From Gracilimonas mengyeensis (lineage in GTDB: Bacteria; Bacteroidota; Rhodothermia; Balneolales; Balneolaceae), in NCBI RefSeq assembly GCF_900182705.1, contig NZ_FXTP01000003.1:62001-126000 (forward strand): a stretch of 64,000 bases of DNA. Reading direction: 5' to 3'. The translations under genes were made by a program, and so were the position numbers. Shown piece by piece: positions 9,801 to 20,738 of the stretch. Under the pieces are notes generated by a model that saw only the letters and a program-made list of their open reading frames with translations, was not told where the DNA came from and searched no databases. How positions within the stretch are numbered: the stretch's first letter is position 1; the number at the start of each line of letters is the position of its first letter.

Positions 9801-9995
9801 CCCGTTTACATCGGTTGAAATACCCGTGGTAGTATTCTGTAAAATTACATTTACCCCAGGCAAAACCGAGCCATCCGTGGCATCTGTAACCACACCTGTT
9901 ACAGTACCTTGCCCATATGCAGTGACAGAAAACATAAAAGCAGATACCATCACCACCAATGAGAATCTAAGTTTAAAACGTAACCTTGAAACCAT
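6864..9995 (-). CDS. SusC-family TonB-dependent oligosaccharide transporter (SusC1)
   Basis: About 1043 aa. I place the start at ATG 9995 (MVSRLRFKLRF): it has GGAG 6 nt upstream, and it gives the same 68-base distance to the promoter block as in SusC2. The TTG two codons earlier is less likely. Order of domains: signal peptide ending TAYGQ; a carboxypeptidase-regulatory-like beta domain (GTVTGVVTDATDGSVLPGVNV); EGEELVVVGYGTQSRRTVSGS, typical of the TonB-box/plug entry; plug domain with VRGAISPGGSNQPLYVIDGVPL and SISVMKDASAAAIYGSAAANGVVLITTK; then a 22-strand barrel ending YSLTVGVDLKF. It imports oligosaccharides across the outer membrane together with SusD1. As the first gene of block 1, its promoter carries the operator cluster described at 10063-10184. 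Confidence 0.96.
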   Translation of the reverse strand: MVSRLRFKLRFSLVVMVSAFMFSVTAYGQGTVTGVVTDATDGSVLPGVNVILQNTTTGISTDVNGEYSLDVPSLSDTLVFSFVGYERLQVPIGGRETINVALQPEAIEGEELVVVGYGTQSRRTVSGSISSVSADELSTVARNSFNQMLQGQAPGLNLQRRSAQPGGGLSVNVRGAISPGGSNQPLYVIDGVPLTDNSSTVPGLFDEGSSGSVLGFYGGVDRDPLSYLNPSDIESISVMKDASAAAIYGSAAANGVVLITTKSGAAGKIQVDYRGSVTTQRPHDYIPLLNAEQFMRQQNRLAHEYHRYENNLPPYGNNDPANYTYTQLFSESQMNSAGEGTYWPDLVMEDGWMQEHNFTVSGGNETTRIYTSFNFQDDQAILKSSSLTRYSGRLNLDQELGDFARLNVRTSISRIDGNNPTTGSSIGGADLYNMIQASVAYAPNLDVYEEGTGEYTRTYNTLIMNPVSFLDISDESETQNISVAPKLEMDFTDNLMGTVTAQYNSEKTQRGFYLPRTSRHANLSDGMAQKNLNSRKNSTVEGFLTWDKAFENSELTAVAGAGMYQVNNEGFGLVGIGFFTDAFRDNNVGAAEDAERNELTSYKDERTKLSQFMRLNYTLDDKYILTGVVRRDGSSVFSENNKWGVFPGVSAAWIVSEEDFMRDYSDISELKVRLGYGLAGNESVLSGNTLRLYGTGFSYLIGNTVRNGVTLTQIENPNLTWETVQTINFGLDFGFFRNRIRGGLDIYQKTAKDLLDFNTLPFNNAVGLVADNVGSTESQGIELSLTTQNFQSQTFQWSTNFNVSYYRSYWKERNTRVDLPEYIGETDDYGAIYGWETNGIIKSESDRPSHMADANLGNVIYVDQNGDGQLNSEDVVQIGNGIPKWSIGLGNNFSAGNFTLSVFVYGDLDFDRYNNYTPNVAGLRLTGAPLNTTKLARKVWSSDNPNGIRPGVADNPYTGNNPEGDDFDLQDASFIRIGDVSLSYNLPQSLLARTGLSMRSAELFVNMQDLGVFTNYSGFDPEYTEANPYPKSYSLTVGVDLKF

Positions 9996-10062
9996 ATTCA
10001 ACTCCGTGTTTAAGAGATCAAAGGAAATGATAACGATACCCCTTTGAGACTCATATTCTGTG

Positions 10063-10121
10063 TTAAAATTCCAACAGTAAGCGCTTTTTTACGCTTTTAA
10101 ATTAATGTTATCGATAACATT
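10063..10121 (-). promoter_or_regulatory. SusC1 promoter block: shared box, AAGCGCTT and 18-bp palindrome
   Basis: Read on plus: TTAAAATTCCAACA (10063-10076), AAGCGCTT (10079-10086), and the perfect palindrome AATGTTATCGATAACATT (10104-10121). All three recur at 30222-30280 with identical internal spacing and at the same distance from the start codon. On the transcribed strand the box reads TGTTGGAATTTTAA and may hold the TTG of a Bacteroidota -33 element. The palindromes are LacI-family style operators (CG-centred, AT-rich arms). Confidence 0.75.
10104..10121. promoter_or_regulatory. Perfect 18-bp palindromic operator, copy 1
   Basis: AATGTTATCGATAACATT, centred between 10112 and 10113. It is identical to 30263-30280. 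The central CG and two-fold symmetry suit a LacI-family dimer; the protein that binds it is unknown, and the LacI gene at 44612 is the only such regulator in the window. Confidence 0.75.
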
Positions 10122-10176
10122 TTAAATAATATAAAACCTCATCTTCAATAGTCAAACCAAATCTTTGAAAAAAAAG

Positions 10177-10184
10177 AAGCGCTT
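10177..10184. promoter_or_regulatory. AAGCGCTT palindrome, distal copy upstream of SusC1
   Basis: This octamer lies 98 bp upstream of the proximal AAGCGCTT (start to start). The SusC2 promoter has the same arrangement at 97 bp, and both copies follow a GTCAAAC plus A-rich stretch. It may be an auxiliary operator for looping. Confidence 0.55.
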
Positions 10185-10311
10185 TTATCCCCCTCCTTGG
10201 CTTAAAAAAATCAGATCTTTAGAGATTTAGGAAAGAAAGATAGATTCTGATTAGTGACTTCTTAGACTTGTCCGCAGCCTCAAATTTGTGAGTGCCGCAT
10301 TTTATATTCTT

Positions 10312-12231
10312 TTAATTTGGAATAGCCTGAATACCTTTATAAGTAGGTTTCACTTGTAAGATTCTCTGCTTTTCATCAAACTTCAACGGATCTATGGCTA
10401 CCTCACGATGGAAGCCGGCTGCCCTGCCCATATTGATACCTTCCGGAACCGAAAAGCGATGATACACGATGTACCACTCATCTTTGCCCGGCACCTTAAT
10501 TACCGAATTGTGCCCGGTACCGTAAATACCTGGTTCAGGCTCAGGCTTCTTCGCGATAACAAGATTTTCTTCAGGAATCTGTAACGGCCCTAACGGACTA
10601 TCCGCCGTGGCATAGCGCACGCGATAATCAGGACTCCGGGTATCGTTTTCGCTCCACATAAAATAGTATTTCCCATTTCTGTAGAACACCTCCACTCCTT
10701 CGCGGAAGGTGTTATCAGGTGTCATCACTTGAATAGTCTCTTTTTTGAGGGAGATCATATCATCATTCAATTCTGCAACCGCCAAATAGCCATTGCCCCA
10801 ATACAAATAGGTTTTTCCGGTTTGCGGATCGGTAAATACATCCGGATCTATTTCCTGACCACCTTGCACGCCTTCAGGCTTGTAATCAATGAGCGGTTGA
10901 CCAGAATCTGTGAATGGACCGGTGGGTTCATCTGCTACCGCTACCCCAATTTGCTGAGCGGCCGTGAAGTAATAGAAGTATTTGTACTCGCCATCTATCT
11001 TCTTTTCCATAGCGGTGGGTGCCCAGGCATTTCTGTCGGTCCAACTTACGTCTTCTTTTAGGTTTAGAATGATGCCCTCATTTGTCCAGTTAACCAAGTC
11101 TTCCGAAGAAAATGTTTGAAAGTAATAGCCGCTCCAGCTATCAAAACCATCGCTGGTTGGGTACAGGTAATACTTTTCATCCTTATGCGAATAAAAGATT
11201 TCCGGATCGGCATAGTAGCCTTCCAGCACGGGATTATTATTTATTTCGGGAAGATCCCCGGGTGTACCCCATTCATTTAAAAGCCGCTTTAACTCACTAC
11301 GGGTAATGGGCAACACGGAACCATGACGCGGATGGAAATCCATGGATATCTCATGATCCACCACCTCAAAATTTCTTAAATCCGTTGTTTTGGTAAACTG
11401 ATAAGACCCTTGCATGTACACATCGTACATCAGAATATATTCATTGCTTTGATTCAGCTTAAACACCCCTGAACCTTCTACCGCTTCAGAAGTTTGCTGT
11501 TTGTAATCCGGGCTTTCCTCCCATTTACCGGAGGTTAAATCAGTGGTAGTGGCAAGCTTGATGCCATTGCCATGCCCCTCGGTTTTATAAAACAAATGGT
11601 ACACATCATCTTTTAAAACAATATCGCCGTCAATGCAGGATTTCCCATTGGAAGGGAAAAACAATTGTTTGGGCTCGCTTTCCAAACTTGTAAAGTCTTC
11701 ATTGGCATAGGCGTAGTAAATGATGTCCGACTCATCCCCATGCTTCATCGAGAAATAGATCATGTACTTGCCGGCTTCTTCGTCATAAATGGTTTGGGGC
11801 GCCCATACCCGCTTCAGGTCTTCATGGCCTTCAAAACGGTTTTGGATGTTTACTACGCTGGAAGTCCAGTTCACCAAATCCGGGGATTTCAGCAACACCA
11901 TGGCACGATTGGAGCTCCACCCCAAGTGCGAAGTCATATCAGTGACCACCATATAAAAGTTGCCATCTTTACCGCGGAGAATATGTGGATCGCGCACTCC
12001 GCCTGTAGAACTAATCTTTTTAGAATCGAGAACGGGCTGGTTGTCATTCAGGACATAAAAGTTGTAACCGTCCAGGCTCACCCCAAAATGGATGGCTTCT
12101 TCTTCCACGCTATTGCCGGTAAAATAGGCGAAGAGATAGGCTTCCAAATCTTTTTCAAGCGGTTGCGCGTTAAGCGTGTTGAATGCTAATAGTGTGAGTA
12201 CACCGGCTATGTAAATCTGGAGTCGGGTCAT
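10312..12231 (-). CDS. Secreted double GH43 enzyme (two complete five-bladed propellers)
   Basis: The start is ATG 12231, where MTRLQIYIAGVLTLLAFNTLNAQ gives a signal peptide; upstream in-frame codons add an unlikely leader. It encodes 639 aa with two GH43 domains. The first has a base Asp in GGVRDPHIL, a pKa-modulating Asp in CIDGDIVL and an acid Glu in AVEGSGVF. The second repeats the set: YYADPEIF, EIDPDVF and EGVEVFYRNG. Both therefore look catalytic. GH43 enzymes are mainly exo-acting alpha-L-arabinofuranosidases, beta-xylosidases or galactosidases; in this arabinogalactan block arabinose removal is the most likely task. It is the last gene of block 2, 160 bp after DUF4861. Subfamilies cannot be assigned by eye. 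Confidence 0.88.
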   Translation of the reverse strand: MTRLQIYIAGVLTLLAFNTLNAQPLEKDLEAYLFAYFTGNSVEEEAIHFGVSLDGYNFYVLNDNQPVLDSKKISSTGGVRDPHILRGKDGNFYMVVTDMTSHLGWSSNRAMVLLKSPDLVNWTSSVVNIQNRFEGHEDLKRVWAPQTIYDEEAGKYMIYFSMKHGDESDIIYYAYANEDFTSLESEPKQLFFPSNGKSCIDGDIVLKDDVYHLFYKTEGHGNGIKLATTTDLTSGKWEESPDYKQQTSEAVEGSGVFKLNQSNEYILMYDVYMQGSYQFTKTTDLRNFEVVDHEISMDFHPRHGSVLPITRSELKRLLNEWGTPGDLPEINNNPVLEGYYADPEIFYSHKDEKYYLYPTSDGFDSWSGYYFQTFSSEDLVNWTNEGIILNLKEDVSWTDRNAWAPTAMEKKIDGEYKYFYYFTAAQQIGVAVADEPTGPFTDSGQPLIDYKPEGVQGGQEIDPDVFTDPQTGKTYLYWGNGYLAVAELNDDMISLKKETIQVMTPDNTFREGVEVFYRNGKYYFMWSENDTRSPDYRVRYATADSPLGPLQIPEENLVIAKKPEPEPGIYGTGHNSVIKVPGKDEWYIVYHRFSVPEGINMGRAAGFHREVAIDPLKFDEKQRILQVKPTYKGIQAIPN

Positions 12232-12391
12232 GTCTTTCTTTCCACTCGTTTTTTGCAAACCTGAGGACTTCCGATATCCGTCAGATTCGGCCCTTATGAT
12301 GTAATTTTTTAATAGTAAATACTGTATCCAAAACACTTCCGGGGTTATCCTAAAGTGTTCAAATAATTTTTATGATCGCTGGTTTGTGGAT

Positions 12392-13417
12392 TTACTCCAA
12401 CTCGCCATCTTCTTCTAATTCCCTCAACAAATCACCTAAATAGTTTTCAAAAGCGGCCTGGTTAGTAATGCCGTTTGGTTCTTGCTCCCACGCTGCCAGG
12501 AAATAATAGCTTAACTTTTCTGCGGGATTGAATACCACCAGGTGATCGTCTTCGCCCGTGGTTACTTCACTAACTTCATCCAGTTTGTAGAAAACAGCCA
12601 TGCCCAGTTTATCCGTATCATTTACGAGGGTTTGGGCGCCGTAAGTCGCAATGTAGCCCCAATTGGAACCTTCGCTTTTCATCAGCGGCAGACCATGATC
12701 TACAATGCCGGTGCTAAATCCTTCAATGGGTTTGGAAAATGTAAACTCTGCTTTGGTATGCCGGCCTTCCGGGAAAATGCTCAATGTAGATTGCAGGTCT
12801 ACTTTGGTACCAGCGGTTTCCCATCCTTCATAATGAATATTTACCGAGGCTTTATCATCTGAATTTTCTATATCTACTGAAGTGTTTTCTACCTCATTAA
12901 AATGCAACACTTCTCCATCCACATATCGGCCAAACCCGCCAATACCCAGGGCATTTCCAACTTTGAGGATATCCATGCCCCAGCCGGCCATTTCGTGGTA
13001 CGAATCAAAGCCTTCTCTACCCACATACGGTAAAGCCAGCGTGTCCACTTTCTTACCAAAAATATCGATGGCATTTCGCCAGTCCAGGTATAAGCGGTAG
13101 CCAACCTGCTGGTTTTCCCAGCCCGGACCTTCATAGCGGATGTACCAGGTATGATCGGTATGCTCTTCCGGCACGGTCATGCTGTCTACATTCTTGAACG
13201 AGCCTCCTATATACTCTTTGTGCCCCCGATCCCCATCTTGCCATTCCCCTCCTTCTTTGATAGAAATTTCGGCATATGGCGCAGTGGTATCATCTCCTGG
13301 TTTGGACTCACCGGTCGTTTTCTTTTTCTCCGTACAGGAGGCAAAGGCTACCATCAAAGCAAGGATGCAGGTGAAAACCTTTAGTTTAGAAGTTGGGAAT
13401 GCTATACTCTTTCTCAT
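12392..13417 (-). CDS. DUF4861-like lipoprotein
   Basis: 341 aa starting at ATG 13417 (a TTG four codons earlier is in frame but less likely). The signal peptide ends in a lipobox (LMVAFASC). The rest is a beta-rich fold without a family that I can name with certainty. Motifs such as YEGPGWENQQVGYRLYLDWRN, DSYHEMAGWGMDILKVGNALGIGG and FSTGIVDHG recall Pfam DUF4861, whose members are encoded in pectin, ulvan and arabinogalactan loci of Bacteroidota. Conserved Tyr, His and Trp residues and a mutarotase/lyase-like look suggest a uronate-active enzyme, but this is inference. It starts 8 bp after the GH43_24 gene and is clearly co-transcribed. Confidence 0.65.
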   Translation of the reverse strand: MRKSIAFPTSKLKVFTCILALMVAFASCTEKKKTTGESKPGDDTTAPYAEISIKEGGEWQDGDRGHKEYIGGSFKNVDSMTVPEEHTDHTWYIRYEGPGWENQQVGYRLYLDWRNAIDIFGKKVDTLALPYVGREGFDSYHEMAGWGMDILKVGNALGIGGFGRYVDGEVLHFNEVENTSVDIENSDDKASVNIHYEGWETAGTKVDLQSTLSIFPEGRHTKAEFTFSKPIEGFSTGIVDHGLPLMKSEGSNWGYIATYGAQTLVNDTDKLGMAVFYKLDEVSEVTTGEDDHLVVFNPAEKLSYYFLAAWEQEPNGITNQAAFENYLGDLLRELEEDGELE

Positions 13418-13425
13418 TTTTACCG

Positions 13426-15492
13426 TCAATTTTTGGGTTGATAGATTTTTCCGACCTTCAGCTTGTCGCCTGATATATCCACTTCAAAATAGTGGGGATA
13501 GCGGATGTACCTCCCGTTTACACTTTTATGACTATGGGCTACCATCAGCAGCTTGCCTTCCAGGGTTCGGAACAGCATACCATGGCCAAAGTTGGGAGGA
13601 GTGATGGGCTCTTCTTCCTGAACCCAGGGGCCGTCGATAGTGCCGCTTTCAGAGTAGGCTACTCCCTGCGTGTACACATCGTGTACCCAGCTGGTCCAAA
13701 TCATGCCAAGCCGGCCGGTTTCTGTACGGAACAGGTATGGTCCATCGGTCACTTTACTTGGGCCGGCACTTCCGTCTTCATATTCTTCTTCGCTCCAGGG
13801 AGAGTCCTTGGCGCGGAACAAGATTTCACGTCCGCCCACTGTACCGCTTAAATCAGGCTTCAGTTCAATTTTTTCCATCGTACCGTTCCAGTTCTGGAGC
13901 CATTCATGGCAAAAAATCATATAGGGTTTTCCATCCTCACCAACCCAAAAAGTACCGTCTAAAGTGGGTTCATCGGCTGGTAAATAGGTAGGATCTTCCA
14001 TCGGCACATAAGGACCACCGGGTTTATCGCTTACCAGCACGTGACTGGCACGGCGATCAATCGCATTGCCCCTGACCGTATCAATTTGCACATCCCGGTT
14101 CGTGAAGGTGGCGAAGTAGTAGTACTTGCCTTTATACTGATGCAATTCTGCCGCCCAAATCATGGGATTAAGTCCCATCCAGGAACTGGGGTCGGTCATA
14201 GCTACTTCGTAGGGTCCATCCCAAAATTTCAGATCTTTGCTTTCCCAAAGTAAACCGCCGGTGCCCGTCATATAATAGGTTTCCGTTTCGGAATCAGCTA
14301 AAATGCTCGGATCGCTCAATATGATGGAATCCAGGGGGACATCTTGCCGTATTGGAAATCTTCTCCTCTCAAAGAAATCCAGGCTCCATTCATCCCGCCA
14401 TCGTATCACCGGCTGGCCGTTTACTACTTCGATAGGCAGCCAAATATATCGGCCGTCGATATGGTTCTCCGGTTTCCAGCGGTCGGCCATAAAAATAAAG
14501 GCGTCCTCTTTACCCTGAACCGGGAGCACAAAAGTGCTTTGGGAATGGAACGTAACATCCGAGTCTTTCCCGATTGCCGGGTTGTTAAGCTCTTCCCAAG
14601 GACCCCAAATAGATTTTGCCCTGAATGATCGGGCCGCATTCGGGTCCCAGCCGGTGGCCCCTGAAGCAATCAGGTAATACCATCCGTCTTTTTGAAAGAT
14701 CGCCGGAGCTTCATTATGGCCTCCGGGTTTTACTCGTATATATTTTCCGGTGAAATCCAGATAGTCGTCCGTTAATTCGGAGATGTGTAGGGTGAGATTG
14801 TCTTCGGCAGAATGAATGTGATAGGCGGTTCCGTCCTCATCCACAAAAAGGGTCATATCGCGCGACATCTGCCCTTTTTCAAAATCTCTTCGTACAAACA
14901 GGCCTTCTTCAATGGCTTCATGCCATTCGGGCGTCCACCACTCAAGAGTGTCTTCACCGGGCTTGGGCGATTTCCATGCTTCTTCAAAATTCACCGGCCA
15001 CTGTTTGGCATTCGGGCGAAATGATTTCTGGTACTCGAAAGGTCCCGTCGGGCTATCACTTACAGCCAATCCCGTACGGGCGGCACTGTAGCCCTGGTCC
15101 TTCAACTCCAGGTGAAACCACATCACATATTGTTCGGTACTTTCATTGTAGATCACTTTAGGGCGCTCCATCACGCTGCCAGCCGTGATTTCAGAATCCG
15201 GATCCTCACTTACGGAGAGGGCCACGCCTTCCTTTTTCCAATTGTACAAATCATTTGAAGAATACACATTGATGCCCACATGGGCCTTGCTGGTTTTGCC
15301 CTTATGCTCTCCATACCAGTAGTACACGCCATCGTGGTACAAAATGCCGCCGCCATGGGCATTGATATGCACCCCGTCCGTATCTTCCCAAATTTCTCCG
15401 GGTTGAAAAGAGGTATGGTGTTGCGCCTGGGCCACCATCGGCGGCCCAAACACAACAGTGAACAGAAATAAGCAAAGGATTGCTTTTCTCAT
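13426..15492 (-). CDS. Secreted GH43_24 exo-beta-1,3-galactanase fused to a second GH43 domain
   Basis: 688 aa, signal peptide 1-24. The N-terminal domain has INAHGGGILYHDGVYYWYGEH (residues 43-63), the signature of subfamily GH43_24, whose characterised members release galactose or beta-1,6-branched units from the beta-1,3-galactan backbone of arabinogalactan. Expected active-site residues are present: E109 in MERPK, acid E261 in GHNEAPA and Q318 in FHSQSTF, the Gln that replaces the usual Asp base in this subfamily. Residues about 160-205 are an unusual Trp- and acid-rich insertion. A second GH43 domain follows from about residue 390 (IILSDPSILADSET, WAAELHQYKGKYY, EPTLDGTFWVGEDG). The gene is 6 bp after the beta-glucuronidase gene, which fits stepwise backbone stripping. 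Confidence 0.9.
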   Translation of the reverse strand: MRKAILCLFLFTVVFGPPMVAQAQHHTSFQPGEIWEDTDGVHINAHGGGILYHDGVYYWYGEHKGKTSKAHVGINVYSSNDLYNWKKEGVALSVSEDPDSEITAGSVMERPKVIYNESTEQYVMWFHLELKDQGYSAARTGLAVSDSPTGPFEYQKSFRPNAKQWPVNFEEAWKSPKPGEDTLEWWTPEWHEAIEEGLFVRRDFEKGQMSRDMTLFVDEDGTAYHIHSAEDNLTLHISELTDDYLDFTGKYIRVKPGGHNEAPAIFQKDGWYYLIASGATGWDPNAARSFRAKSIWGPWEELNNPAIGKDSDVTFHSQSTFVLPVQGKEDAFIFMADRWKPENHIDGRYIWLPIEVVNGQPVIRWRDEWSLDFFERRRFPIRQDVPLDSIILSDPSILADSETETYYMTGTGGLLWESKDLKFWDGPYEVAMTDPSSWMGLNPMIWAAELHQYKGKYYYFATFTNRDVQIDTVRGNAIDRRASHVLVSDKPGGPYVPMEDPTYLPADEPTLDGTFWVGEDGKPYMIFCHEWLQNWNGTMEKIELKPDLSGTVGGREILFRAKDSPWSEEEYEDGSAGPSKVTDGPYLFRTETGRLGMIWTSWVHDVYTQGVAYSESGTIDGPWVQEEEPITPPNFGHGMLFRTLEGKLLMVAHSHKSVNGRYIRYPHYFEVDISGDKLKVGKIYQPKN

Positions 15493-15498
15493 GGCAGG

Positions 15499-17352
15499 TC
15501 ACCTGGCTTTTTCCTGTTGTTCTTTTAATTCTTTGTAATAAGCCTGCAGTACATAGAAGGCTTTCTTCTTTTCACCATTGTTACCAATCAGGCCTTTCCG
15601 GTTCCATCCATCCTGGTATTCGGGATGATTGCGGCGTGGAGAGCGAAAGTCCGTCAAAATCCAGGGTGAAAGTCCGGTGAAGTTGTCCGGGAAACGATTC
15701 TTAAACATATCTACTTGCTCCTCATAGTACCATTCCTGGTACTCTTCACTGAAACGGGTTAGCTTATCGGCATGAAAGCCTGGCTGGGCGCCCGCACCGG
15801 TTTCACTAATAAAAAATGGTTTGTCATATTTGGTTTCCCATTGGGCTGTGCGACAGGCATCGGGAAGTCCGCCGTACCAGCCGAGGTATTCATTCAGGGA
15901 AACGATATCGGTGTATTCACCCAATGGATCATCCACATAGTTTTTACCCTCGTTGTAACCAACCTCAAGAGCCGCCGACACTAAGCGGGTGTCGTCCATA
16001 CGCTTGGTATCTTTTACCAGCGTGCTCATGAAGTCGGTTCGCGTTTCACTAACAGGAGTTTCATTACCAACCGACCAAATGATGACCGAGGCCCGGTTGC
16101 GGTCCCGGGATACCATTTCTTTCAGTTGAGCCTGCGCTTTATCCAGCACTTCGGGATTCTCAAAATCGATAGTCCAGTACACAGGAATCTCAGTCCAAAC
16201 CAGTATACCTAAAGAGTCAGCCAGGCGCGGCATATATTCATTGTGTGGATAATGCGCCAGGCGTACCATGTTGGCATTGAGATCTTCCACCCATTCGTAG
16301 AGTTGAGCGGCATCATCACGGCTGTTGGCACGGCGCATCTCCGGAGCAATTTCTTCATGGATACTGATGCCCCTCAAAAAGACCTTCTCGCCATTCAACA
16401 GGATATCATCGCCCTGCACTTCCACTTTGCGGAAACCAATTTTATCGATGATTGTATGGCCGTCAAAACTGACCTTTACTTCATAAAGTTTCGGGTTTGA
16501 TGTGGTCCACAGCTCCATGTTTTCCGCCTCAAAGTTAACCGCCACCGAATCGCCGGAAATAGCAAGAGCTTCTTCGAGTCCCAGTTCAGGGATTTCAATG
16601 ATAGCATTGCCGGAAGCAGACTTGTTCATCTTCAGCCAGCCTGTGATTTGATAGCTATCATTTTCTAAAGCAGCTTTAATATCCTGTTGCTGATCCAATT
16701 GGATATGATATTGCTGTACAAATTGCTGTGGGGTAATCACCAGCTTCACATCCCGGGTAATACCGCCAAAATTCCACCAATCGGTGTTTACTGTGGGGAT
16801 TTCTTCGGGGTGGCGTTTGTTATCTACCTTCACCACCAGGTTGTTGTCTTTTGCTTTCAAAAGTCCCGATGGAATCTCAAAATTGAAGGGCGTAAATCCA
16901 CCTTTATGCATACCCAGCTTTTTGCCGTTCAGATACACATGCGCTTCGTAGTTGATGGCCCCAAAATAGAGGTGAGCCACTTCATCTTCGGCCATTGCAG
17001 GTTTATCAAAATACCGTTGATACCACACCGTCCCCTCATAATAGAGGAACACACGGTCCTGCGAATTCCAGTCACCAGGCACTTCAATGCTGTATTCATC
17101 ACTGTAGCCGTGTTCGATTAAATCAGACTTTTCTGGGTTTTCGTTAATATTCCAGTAGGCTCCGCCGTCGTTTTCGTTTCGCTCTCCATACCGGTAGTTA
17201 TAAAATCCTGTTTCATAGGGATCTATAATGTAGTGCCAGTCCCCGTTTAGCGACACGGCATTGCGGCCCTGCGTGTTGATAATCAGGTTATCCTGGGCAA
17301 AAAGTGGCTGCATCAGGGCAAGCATGAATAGTATTGAAAGAAGTCTTCTCAT
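15499..17352 (-). CDS. Secreted GH2 beta-glucuronidase-type enzyme
   Basis: 617 aa with signal peptide (ending QPLFAQ). Domain order is the GH2 sugar-binding jelly roll (ISLNG-type start, EGTVWYQRYF, DWWNFGGITRDVKL), an Ig-like domain and the TIM barrel. Catalytic residues are E431 in WSVGNE (acid/base) and E517 in FISETGAG (nucleophile). W583-N584-R585-K586-G587 gives the NxKG motif, which in beta-glucuronidases binds the carboxylate and separates them from beta-galactosidases. The likely job is removing terminal beta-GlcA (or 4-O-methyl-GlcA) from arabinogalactan side chains. It lies between the LacZ-type gene and the exo-galactanase. Confidence 0.88.
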   Translation of the reverse strand: MRRLLSILFMLALMQPLFAQDNLIINTQGRNAVSLNGDWHYIIDPYETGFYNYRYGERNENDGGAYWNINENPEKSDLIEHGYSDEYSIEVPGDWNSQDRVFLYYEGTVWYQRYFDKPAMAEDEVAHLYFGAINYEAHVYLNGKKLGMHKGGFTPFNFEIPSGLLKAKDNNLVVKVDNKRHPEEIPTVNTDWWNFGGITRDVKLVITPQQFVQQYHIQLDQQQDIKAALENDSYQITGWLKMNKSASGNAIIEIPELGLEEALAISGDSVAVNFEAENMELWTTSNPKLYEVKVSFDGHTIIDKIGFRKVEVQGDDILLNGEKVFLRGISIHEEIAPEMRRANSRDDAAQLYEWVEDLNANMVRLAHYPHNEYMPRLADSLGILVWTEIPVYWTIDFENPEVLDKAQAQLKEMVSRDRNRASVIIWSVGNETPVSETRTDFMSTLVKDTKRMDDTRLVSAALEVGYNEGKNYVDDPLGEYTDIVSLNEYLGWYGGLPDACRTAQWETKYDKPFFISETGAGAQPGFHADKLTRFSEEYQEWYYEEQVDMFKNRFPDNFTGLSPWILTDFRSPRRNHPEYQDGWNRKGLIGNNGEKKKAFYVLQAYYKELKEQQEKAR

Positions 17353-17404
17353 CGGTTTTCCTATTTAAAGATGCCGGGGTTCTAATTCCGGCACTATTTA
17401 TAAT

Positions 17405-20527
<3,123 letters not shown>

Positions 20528-20604
20528 TTATAAATTATGTTAACGTGTTTACCGAATAAAAAAACCCATGTAAAAGGAAACCCTTATAGCGTTTTCCCAA
20601 GCAA

Positions 20605-20697
20605 CTGGTGCAAGCGTCTCGCTTGTACCAGTTTGTAGATTCTACCTGAGTTCTCTTATTCCAACAAACCACAAGCGAGACCCCGAATAACTCGGGG
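20605..20697. repeat. Two strong hairpins between GH88 and the LacZ-type gene
   Basis: A 12-bp stem with a 3-base loop (20605-20616 with 20620-20631, one G-T pair) is followed by CCCCGA-ATAAC-TCGGGG (20681-20697). The CCCCGA/TCGGGG stem also occurs in the repeat at 1655-1777. Neither is followed by a clear T-tract, so a processing or stability role is as likely as termination. Confidence 0.6.
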
Positions 20698-20738
20698 CGG
20701 TAGGCTGAGGAATATTGATAAACGGTAAACGCATTAGG

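Noticed and set aside
9996-10001. TTG start two codons upstream for SusC1
   Set aside because: ATG 9995 has the same promoter distance as SusC2 and correct spacing to GGAG.
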